Source: a virus
DNA: 20,718 nt
Direction: 5' to 3' (one strand)
Virus record (IMG/VR): IMGVR_UViG_3300020146_000009
Coordinates: 1-20,718 of that record
The position numbers were made by a program, and so were the translations under genes. Below, piece by piece: positions 7,772-13,127 of the stretch. How positions within the stretch are numbered: the first letter of the stretch is position 1; the number at the start of each line of letters is the position of its first letter. Below the pieces are notes generated by a model. The model had not been told where the DNA came from. It made no database searches and was given only the letters and a program-made list of their open reading frames with translations.

Positions 7772-8242
7772 CTAAATGGTTGCGTTTACCTGGTCGATTT
7801 GAAGGTGGATGCGTTCGCAATCTGCCCCATGAACAACCTCATGGGTGCGGTCATATCGGACTTCGTAGAGAAACCCCGGCTCCAGATGAACCGAGACCCC
7901 ATCATCGGGCCAGCGCATCACCACGTCGGGATGTGTCACCAGTGGCACCTGGAAGCGCCGCCAATCAGCCTCTGCCGGCATCCAGTCATCCACATGGGGC
8001 GGGATATCCTGCCGCGGCGCCAGCCTTCGCAAGACAGCCCTTGCCAGCGTGCCGCCGAGGTCCAGCCCTTCGATAAGGGCCATGATCTCACGCGGCAGCG
8101 CCTTCTTGATAACCACGTCGCAGGGATATTTCCCGGTTTGCCCGGCGCGCGTCCATTGGAGCCCGCCGAGCGAACCGAGAACCGGGGCGAGGTCCACCGC
8201 CTTGATGCAGCGATAGACCTCGTTTTCTCCGAGTTTGGGCAA
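7772..8242 (-). CDS. Aspartyl/asparaginyl beta-hydroxylase-like Fe(II)/2-oxoglutarate oxygenase
   Basis: The C-terminal two thirds fit the jelly-roll (cupin) core of the AspH family. IPPHVDDW at about residues 80-87 supplies an H-x-D iron pair (H83, D85). RRFQVPLVTHPDV at 95-107 matches the conserved RxHxPL-type strand. LEPGFLYEVRYDRTHEVVHG at 120-139 supplies the distal iron His (H134). ERIHLQID at 143-150 supplies the Arg (R144) expected to bind 2-oxoglutarate. Such enzymes hydroxylate a protein side chain using O2 and 2-oxoglutarate. All key residues appear intact. The start is TTG at 8242, right after the upstream TAA; a GTG at residue 16 is the alternative. It lies within the virion gene block, so the target may be a phage structural protein; that is inference. 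Confidence 0.78.
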   Translation of the reverse strand: MPKLGENEVYRCIKAVDLAPVLGSLGGLQWTRAGQTGKYPCDVVIKKALPREIMALIEGLDLGGTLARAVLRRLAPRQDIPPHVDDWMPAEADWRRFQVPLVTHPDVVMRWPDDGVSVHLEPGFLYEVRYDRTHEVVHGADCERIHLQIDQVNATI

Positions 8243-8245
8243 CCC

Positions 8246-9214
8246 TTACAGGTCCACGTCGATCGCCGGCAGGACGAAGCCGGACAGCGAAGCGGTCGAG
8301 ACGCTGAGGTTGTTGAACAGGCGGAAGCCCATGCCGGTCAGACCGTTGTCGTGGGCGCCGGTCACGTCAGCGTGGCCCATCAGGTTGTTCTCGGCAATGC
8401 CGGTTGAGGCAGTGGAGTCCGAGTCAATGAAGATGTTGCCCGAGGTCGCCTTGTTCGAGGTCTTGTTGTAGCCGATATAGGCGTTGAGCAGGTTCTTGCC
8501 CGTCGCGCCAGCAATCGCAACGCCCGCCGCCGTGCCTTCGTTGATGATGATGTTGTCCTTGAAGACAAGCCCGTTGATGTGGGCGTTGAACTCCAGGAAC
8601 TCCAGAACCGCCGTCGAGGTGCTGTAGGCGCGGCAACCCTCGATCCAGAGACCGTCCGCGTTGTTGTCGGTCGTGCTGGTCGCCTTGATCGCGGTCAGGA
8701 TTTCATTGGTGCCGCCGGCATCCAGGAAATCGAGGCCCTTGATCGTGGCATGAGCCGCAGTCACTTGAACCGCGCGAACCACGTCCGAGGTGCTGGGCAC
8801 AAAGGCCGCATTCATCAGCGAGCAATTGGCCGCGGAAATGTTCACGTCCGAAGTCGTTGCCGACAGCGTGAATTGCGGCTTCAGCGTGCCGGTTCCGAGA
8901 CCGACAACAGCCACGCCGGCCACGTCGAGGTCAAAGCCATCGGCAGCCGCGAAAGTTTCAGCGTGGCCCGGCTTGATGAACACGATGTCGCCGCGGTTTG
9001 CGACGCACTGGCTGACAGCGTAGTCAACCGTGGCAAACGGATCGTTGAACGTGCCCTTGTTGCCGTTCGAACCGCCCTTCTGACCGGGAAGCAGGGCCGT
9101 ACCGTTGTAGACCCAGAACACCTTGCCGGGATGGCAAACCGAAAGCGGCATACCGCGAATAGCAATGCCGTTGGCAAAGCCGTTCGGATAGTTGGAGATG
9201 ATAGAAGCAGACAT
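8246..9214 (-). CDS. Right-handed beta-helix-like virion protein, 322 aa
   Basis: From about residue 60 the sequence shows the repeating short-strand pattern of a parallel beta-helix. Blocks of about 20-25 residues such as GDIVFIKPGHAETF, DVAGVAVVGLGTG, AHATIKGLDFLDAG, ADGLWIEGCRAYS, INGLVFKDNIII and NLLNAYIGYNKTS alternate Ile/Val with Asn/Gly turns. The N-terminal 50 residues are a non-repetitive cap (LSVCHPGKVFWVYNG). Beta-helices in phage virions are usually spikes, fibres or surface decoration, and a carbohydrate-binding or lyase role is possible, but no catalytic set can be named. I chose the ATG at 9214 because GGGAGA lies 7 nt upstream; the ATG at 9229 overlaps that ribosome site. It follows the major capsid gene after a hairpin. 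Confidence 0.78.
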   Translation of the reverse strand: MSASIISNYPNGFANGIAIRGMPLSVCHPGKVFWVYNGTALLPGQKGGSNGNKGTFNDPFATVDYAVSQCVANRGDIVFIKPGHAETFAAADGFDLDVAGVAVVGLGTGTLKPQFTLSATTSDVNISAANCSLMNAAFVPSTSDVVRAVQVTAAHATIKGLDFLDAGGTNEILTAIKATSTTDNNADGLWIEGCRAYSTSTAVLEFLEFNAHINGLVFKDNIIINEGTAAGVAIAGATGKNLLNAYIGYNKTSNKATSGNIFIDSDSTASTGIAENNLMGHADVTGAHDNGLTGMGFRLFNNLSVSTASLSGFVLPAIDVDL

Positions 9215-9278
9215 GAAAAAGTCTCCCAATCGACCCGTTAGGGCCTTGGTGAAAGGATTCCGATGGTGAGAAGGAAGA

Positions 9279-9296
9279 GGCGGCCCGAAGGCCGCC
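9279..9296 (-). terminator. UUCG hairpin after the major capsid gene (weak terminator or stabilizer)
   Basis: On the minus strand GGCGGCC-TTCG-GGCCGCC forms a perfect 7-bp GC stem closed by the very stable UUCG tetraloop, about 10 nt after the capsid stop codon. Only a mixed pyrimidine run (TCTTCCTTCTC) follows, not a clean U tract. It may therefore pause or partly terminate transcription, or protect the capsid mRNA from 3' decay. Confidence 0.6.
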
Positions 9297-9306
9297 CCAG
9301 GTAGCC

Positions 9307-10206
9307 TTAGGCGCCGAGCGAGCCGTACAGGCCGCGCGGGTCGGTCCAGCCCACGCTAAAGCGCATGGTGGCCTTCGCCTTGGCGTTGGACGTGTCGAAG
9401 TCGTTGTCCTGAGTAAAGGACAGCGCGCGACGCTCGAACATGGTCATACCGTTCGGCGCGTCGGTCTTCAGGAACCACGCATCGGTGTCCGTCAGGTAGT
9501 GGTTGACCGTGAAGTCAAACATACCCTTCAGGGCGTTGATGTCGTTGTTCGCCGTGCCCGACTGATAGTCCGACTTCAGGATGCGCTTGGCGTCAAACAT
9601 CAGGTTGATCGGAATGATCAGCTTGGTCGGGCGAATGGCAATCTGCAGGCCGCGATCGTTGGTGGCCTGGCCGATCTGGATGCACATATCCTCCAAGGCA
9701 GCTTCCGAGAGGTCCGCTGCAGTGGAAAGCTTGTTGCTCCAGCTACCGTTGGTCGAAGTATGATCGGTCGCCAGCAGCACCTTGCCGTCGCCGCCGGTAT
9801 AACCGGAGGTTTCAGCGCGGTTGAGCACGTTTGCACAGACGATTTCCTTGGTCTGGCGCATGGAGAACGCCAGGCGCTTGATGCGCTTGCGGGAAACGAT
9901 CTCGTACTGGTTGTCCTCCAACTCTTCCTCGGTCACGACATAACCAAGGCCATACACAACGTGGGTATAGCGCTTGGTGAAGCCCTGGGTTTCGGAATCG
10001 TAGGAGATGGCACCGCCTTCGTTCTTGGTCGGAGCCAGGCCGAAGCCGGTCAGCGCCGTGTCTTCCTCGTAGTTCTTGGAAGACTTCTCGACGTTGAAGA
10101 TTTCCCGGAACTCCTCGGGGTGTTCCCGATAGGAAGCGCCGAAGAAGGCGTGCATCCCCGGCCATAGGGCCTTCGGATGGTTGCCAGTGGTGATAACGCC
10201 TGCCAT
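9307..10206 (-). CDS. Major capsid protein, Mu gpT-like, 299 aa
   Basis: The protein opens MAGVITTGNHPKALWPGM and continues with the block SYREHPEEFREIFNVEKSSK, which I recognise from Mu-like major head subunits (gpT family, about 300 aa). Further family-like blocks are FGLAPTKNEGGAISYDSETQ, GYVVTEEELEDN, LLATDHTSTNGSWSN and the C-terminal FSVGWTDPRGLYGSLGA. It should assemble with the HK97 fold into the shell together with the scaffold. It has the strongest ribosome site seen in the window (AAGGAGG, 9 nt before the ATG), fitting a highly made protein. P22 coat is 430 aa and unrelated in sequence, so the head module has a different origin from the tail module. Confidence 0.88.
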   Translation of the reverse strand: MAGVITTGNHPKALWPGMHAFFGASYREHPEEFREIFNVEKSSKNYEEDTALTGFGLAPTKNEGGAISYDSETQGFTKRYTHVVYGLGYVVTEEELEDNQYEIVSRKRIKRLAFSMRQTKEIVCANVLNRAETSGYTGGDGKVLLATDHTSTNGSWSNKLSTAADLSEAALEDMCIQIGQATNDRGLQIAIRPTKLIIPINLMFDAKRILKSDYQSGTANNDINALKGMFDFTVNHYLTDTDAWFLKTDAPNGMTMFERRALSFTQDNDFDTSNAKAKATMRFSVGWTDPRGLYGSLGA

Positions 10207-10215
10207 TGTTCGGTT

Positions 10216-10222
10216 CCTCCTT
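10216..10222 (-). promoter_or_regulatory. Strong ribosome binding site of the capsid gene, overlapping a stop codon
   Basis: AAGGAGG (minus strand) lies 9 nt before the capsid ATG. Its first two bases are part of the TAA stop (10223-10221) of the decoration gene, so ribosomes ending that gene are placed directly on the capsid start site. Confidence 0.8.
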
Positions 10223-10829
10223 AAACAGCAGTCAGCCGGCCACCATCAGCGATGTTGGCGAGCGTGTGGTTGTTAACGAGGACTTCCAGAACGGCATAAG
10301 CGCCGATCTCGTTCTTCGGACCTTTGCCGAAGCCCATGATCTTGACCTGATATGCCGCAGTGGTGGCGGGAGAGGTGGCCGTATCGAGCGTCCAGTCGGA
10401 GCGGAGGGTTGCCGTGGTGGCAGCCTTCAGAACCGCGAACTGGCCAACATCGGCCGCAGCAATCGCCGTGCCGCCAGCGTCCGCCTGAACTTCGAAAATC
10501 AGGTCGGCGCCGCGCGCAACAGCAATGATGCGATCGGTCGAAGTCTCACGATACACCAGGGAGTCACGCGTGACGGGCATGACCGCAACGCAGACACCCG
10601 TGATCGGGTCGCCCGAACCGTCAAGCGCAACGGTGCAGGTCGGAAGAGTGCCGGGGGCCCAGCCCTGGAACTCGGAGGTGTTGGCAGAACCCGCCTCCAC
10701 AACCGGATCGCCGGGACGAATGACGCCCGTCGCACCAGTTGCGAAGTAGTATTCCACCGCACCATTATAGGGGCGCCCGTCCACATAGCGGACAGGACGC
10801 AACCCAAAGGGAGCGTTAGTGTTGGCCAA
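10221..10829 (-). CDS. Probable head decoration protein, 202 aa
   Basis: The N-terminus (after a TTG start) reads ANTNAPFGLRPVRYVDGRPYN, a signature I recall from phage structural proteins encoded right beside the coat gene. The rest is beta-rich with Gly/Thr/Ala loops: VIRPGDPVVEAGSAN, GVCVAVMPVTRD, IIAVARGADLIFEVQADAGG and IGAYAVLEVLVNNHTLA, like a small barrel. It likely binds the outside of the shell. I take the TTG at 10829 as start because AGGAGG lies at 10835-10840, exactly 5 nt upstream, and the peptide begins with the conserved block. A 40-nt gap separates it from the upstream gene. Its stop overlaps the capsid ribosome site. Confidence 0.75.
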   Translation of the reverse strand: MANTNAPFGLRPVRYVDGRPYNGAVEYYFATGATGVIRPGDPVVEAGSANTSEFQGWAPGTLPTCTVALDGSGDPITGVCVAVMPVTRDSLVYRETSTDRIIAVARGADLIFEVQADAGGTAIAAADVGQFAVLKAATTATLRSDWTLDTATSPATTAAYQVKIMGFGKGPKNEIGAYAVLEVLVNNHTLANIADGGRLTAV

Positions 10830-10834
10830 ATTGG

Positions 10835-10840
10835 CCTCCT
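10835..10840 (-). promoter_or_regulatory. Ribosome binding site that fixes a TTG start
   Basis: AGGAGG on the minus strand is 5 nt before the TTG at 10829-10827. No ATG or GTG is placed as well, so this site decides the start of the decoration gene. Confidence 0.75.
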
Positions 10841-10869
10841 GAATTTAAGATGGGTTTTAGGGTTTGTGC

Positions 10870-11340
10870 CTAACGCCCGATGGTGTTCTTCCCATTGGGA
10901 ACGTAGGCTTCCGATCCAGAAATTCCTTCGGAGCTGGGAGCCGGGCCACTGCGGAGAGCCTTTTCAATCTCATCCACGGGCCGCTGCTTCTCTTTCCGAT
11001 CTGCCTCAAAATAGTCCTTTGGCTTCCTCAGAAGCACGGCGTTGTCGCCATTGGACTTGTCAACGGATCTCTTCATAACGCTGCCTTCAGCGGCAGCCGT
11101 AAGCTGATCGGGACGATCCGTTGAAACAACGTCCCAATCATCTTGTACCGTAAGCTGGTGAATCCGGCCCGGCCGGTCATTCACCCAGCGATATTCGAAA
11201 TTCGGGTCTTTCATGTCCTCGGGGACATGGAGCTTGAGACCTGCGCTTGCGCCGCTATCGGAGCGGCGGCGGCGTTGGGTTTGCACCTGTTCCGAACGGG
11301 GAGGACGGCCAGGCCCGCGCTTGGTTTCAGCCTCAATCAT
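10870..11340 (-). CDS. Basic AT-hook-like phage protein between scaffold and capsid genes, 156 aa
   Basis: Residues about 7-26 hold KRGPGRPPRSE followed by QTQRRRR. The R-G-R-P-like core GPGRPPR resembles an AT-hook that inserts into the DNA minor groove. A compact segment follows at about 35-75 (LKLHVPEDMKDPNFEYRWVN, DRPGRIHQLTVQDDWDVVS), a block I recall from many podoviruses with DPNFxYRWVND. The C-terminal part is a charged Lys/Glu helix (DYFEADRKEKQRPVDEIEKA) and a Ser/Gly tail. Its start overlaps the scaffold-like stop (ATGA). A head-assembly or DNA-binding virion role is possible, but I know of no demonstrated function. Confidence 0.75.
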   Translation of the reverse strand: MIEAETKRGPGRPPRSEQVQTQRRRRSDSGASAGLKLHVPEDMKDPNFEYRWVNDRPGRIHQLTVQDDWDVVSTDRPDQLTAAAEGSVMKRSVDKSNGDNAVLLRKPKDYFEADRKEKQRPVDEIEKALRSGPAPSSEGISGSEAYVPNGKNTIGR

Positions 11341-12278
11341 TTGTCGTCTCCAAAATAGTCGGCTGCGTAGCGTTCACGCGCCTTGTTCAGGTCTTTTATG
11401 GGGTCTTCTCCCTTTTCGAGGAAAAGCCCGTCTTCCTTGATGAACTTGTCGGCCTGCGCTTTGGCGTCAGCCGGCAGTTTGGAGAACTTTGACCCGCTTC
11501 CTCCCCCAGCCATGCGAGAACCGCCCTCAACGCGCGAGCCCCGCGCGGGCTTCTCATCCTCGTTCTCATCGGGCTCGTCCTCGACCTTGAATTTCTCGGG
11601 GTAGCGCCTTGCAACGTATTTGCGCGTTTCCTCAAGGTTTTCAGCCAGCGTCAGACCCGGCTTTTCCTTGAGCAGCTTGCCGTGATAGGTGTTCGCCACG
11701 GCCTGCATCTCAGGGTCCGCCGAATACCAGGCATTTTCCCCGATCCAGTGCCCGATGGTGTCCTGTACATCCTTGGGAAGGGCAGCGTTGACGCTTTCCT
11801 TTCCCTTTTCCGTCTTGACCTCTGCGGCTTCCTCGGCCGCCTCGTCAAATGCCTTGAGATCCTTGCGCTCAGACTCGCGAAGCCTGCGAACCTGCTCCTT
11901 GTCTCCGACCTCTGCCGCGGCCTCGATCGCGTTGGCGTATTTGTCCTCAAGCTGTGCTCGCTGGCGATCCAGCGCCACTTTGGACATCTTCGCCATTTTG
12001 GCGACGGTCCCGGCCATTTCGTCCTTGAAGGACTTCAGCTCGTCGCGGGCTTCCTTCAGCTCGTCCTTGAGCTTCTTGTTTTCCGAGCGCATGATCGGAA
12101 TGACGGTTTCCGCGCGCTCCAGGTATTGCTTTGCCTTGATGAACCCGAATTTGGGAGGCGAACCCTTCCATTCGGAGGGGTCTTTCCAGCCCATTGACTT
12201 GGCTTTTTCGATCTCGTCCGGCGCCGAGTCGTCTACGAACTGCTCCAGCGGGGTATCGGCTTCTGCTGCTTCGGTCAT
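11337..12278 (-). CDS. Probable capsid scaffolding protein, 313 aa
   Basis: The protein is acidic, highly charged and almost wholly helical, as scaffolds are. The N-terminus is Glu/Asp-rich (EAAEADTPLEQFVDDSAPDE) with a conserved-looking block SMGWKDPSEWKGSPPKFGF. Residues about 60-165 are a long coiled coil (SENKKLKDELKEARDELKSF). A linker rich in Glu, Gly and Ser (about 230-265) precedes a C-terminal charged helix (LNKARERYAADYFGDDK) that could bind coat subunits. Length is close to P22 gp8 (303 aa), and its place between portal and coat genes is the same. It overlaps the co-chaperonin stop and the next start by ATGA. It should fill the procapsid and leave before or during packaging. Confidence 0.8.
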   Translation of the reverse strand: MTEAAEADTPLEQFVDDSAPDEIEKAKSMGWKDPSEWKGSPPKFGFIKAKQYLERAETVIPIMRSENKKLKDELKEARDELKSFKDEMAGTVAKMAKMSKVALDRQRAQLEDKYANAIEAAAEVGDKEQVRRLRESERKDLKAFDEAAEEAAEVKTEKGKESVNAALPKDVQDTIGHWIGENAWYSADPEMQAVANTYHGKLLKEKPGLTLAENLEETRKYVARRYPEKFKVEDEPDENEDEKPARGSRVEGGSRMAGGGSGSKFSKLPADAKAQADKFIKEDGLFLEKGEDPIKDLNKARERYAADYFGDDK

Positions 12279-12592
12279 GCCAGCACCGCCGACACGTCTT
12301 TGTCATTCACCACGCGGTAGTTCTTCCCGTCCTTGCCCTTGTGGGTAAAGCCAGCGAACTTCGCAAACAGAACCTTATCTCCGACCTTCGGCTTCTGGTC
12401 CTCGATGCCTTCCCACTTGTCGTAGGTGAAGGCCAACGGAGCCAGGGCAACCAGCGTCCCTTCCATCTGGGCGAACTGGGATCGCTCCTTGTGCTCGTCG
12501 GGAATGTAAATGCTTCCGATCTTGTCCCCCACCTCAGTCGGGAGGATCAAAACCTTAAACTCGGTCGGGAGGATTCCCGAGGGATTCGTCAT
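12275..12592 (-). CDS. GroES-like co-chaperonin (phage Cpn10), 105 aa
   Basis: Length and layout match the Cpn10 family. The N-terminal strand LPTEFKVLILPTEVGDKIGS (residues 9-27) is followed by a mobile-loop region with the hydrophobic tripeptide IYI (28-30) in the place of IVL in GroES, then PDEHKERSQF. The core strand EGTLVALAP (44-52), an enlarged roof-loop region FTYDKWEGIEDQKP, the conserved KVGDKVLFAKFAG (69-81) and the C-terminal VNDKDVSAVLA complete it. It should cap the host GroEL and help fold a large substrate, probably the coat protein, as T4 gp31 does. I start at 12592 since GGAGCG lies about 8 nt before it; 12610 is an alternative. Its start lies inside the 82-aa gene, and it precedes the scaffold gene by ATGA. 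Confidence 0.87.
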   Translation of the reverse strand: MTNPSGILPTEFKVLILPTEVGDKIGSIYIPDEHKERSQFAQMEGTLVALAPLAFTYDKWEGIEDQKPKVGDKVLFAKFAGFTHKGKDGKNYRVVNDKDVSAVLA

Positions 12593-12803
12593 CAATGTCG
12601 CTCCATTCAAGTTCGCTCAAGTCCAGCCCGGCCTCATACCGGGCTTTCAGCATGGCCAGTTTGTAGGGATCGGCGTCTCCACCCACCCAACTGATCTGCA
12701 TCCATTCGTCTTTGTTGGCTTCCGCGGTCTGCTTGACCTTGGCTAGAACGTGTTCGGTGACTGGATGGGCCAGCCATTCCTCGAACATCTCGCGGTCGAT
12801 CAT
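12555..12803 (-). CDS. Conserved small phage protein, 82 aa, unknown function
   Basis: The sequence begins MIDREMFEEWLAHPVTE and continues with VKQTAEANKDEWMQISWVGG, DADPYKLAMLKARYEAGLDL and an acidic tail. I recall similar proteins next to portal and co-chaperonin genes in Alphaproteobacteria phages, but no function is known. It is helical and acidic with no signal or metal motif. Its ATG overlaps the previous stop (ATGA), and its 3' end overlaps the co-chaperonin gene by 38 nt in another frame. The operon position suggests a helper in head assembly, but this is only context. Confidence 0.7.
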   Translation of the reverse strand: MIDREMFEEWLAHPVTEHVLAKVKQTAEANKDEWMQISWVGGDADPYKLAMLKARYEAGLDLSELEWSDIDDESLGNPPDRV

Positions 12804-13093
12804 TTCAGTGCAGCTTCAATCATGGCATTCCAAGCGCCAGTCGCAACACCGCGACTATCTTCACCGGACCCTTCTGCTCCGGCTTCCAGCATCGCTTCTG
12901 TCGGCTCTCGCATCGCCTCGATGATCCTCTCGGCCCACCAGAAGCAGCCGGTCTCCTCGTGGGGCTTGCCGTCTTCATCGGAACCCCACCGACAGAATGG
13001 GCAGGGAATTACGTCTCCCTGCATTATTGAGGGCGCTTCACAGCCCCGCGCCTCACGCAGCAACCTCGCAACTCGTTCAACCATCTCGCTCAT
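12800..13093 (-). CDS. Small CxxC protein of unknown function, 97 aa
   Basis: The start at 13093 is set by GGAGGGG about 4-10 nt upstream; it gives MSEMVERVARLLREARGCE. An in-frame ATG at 13111 would lie upstream of that ribosome site. The middle holds a Cys cluster: IPCPFCRWGSDEDGKPH, then EETGCFWW, with a CxxC pair and later His and Cys as possible zinc ligands (restriction-alleviation/Lar-like zinc knuckles have this look, but the match is weak). The C-terminal half is a helix with AMREPTEAMLEAG, a short motif I recall from many small phage proteins. It sits between portal and co-chaperonin genes. Function is not assigned. Confidence 0.68.
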   Translation of the reverse strand: MSEMVERVARLLREARGCEAPSIMQGDVIPCPFCRWGSDEDGKPHEETGCFWWAERIIEAMREPTEAMLEAGAEGSGEDSRGVATGAWNAMIEAALK

Positions 13094-13127
13094 GATTTCC
13101 CCTCCAATCAATCAGCGATATACCAAA

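Noticed and set aside
7541-8407. 288-codon open frame on the plus strand
   Set aside because: It spans the antisense of three clearly coding minus-strand genes and their junctions and shows no recognisable domain.
10206-11078. 290-codon open frame on the plus strand
   Set aside because: Antisense to the decoration and AT-hook-like genes, with no ribosome site or domain.
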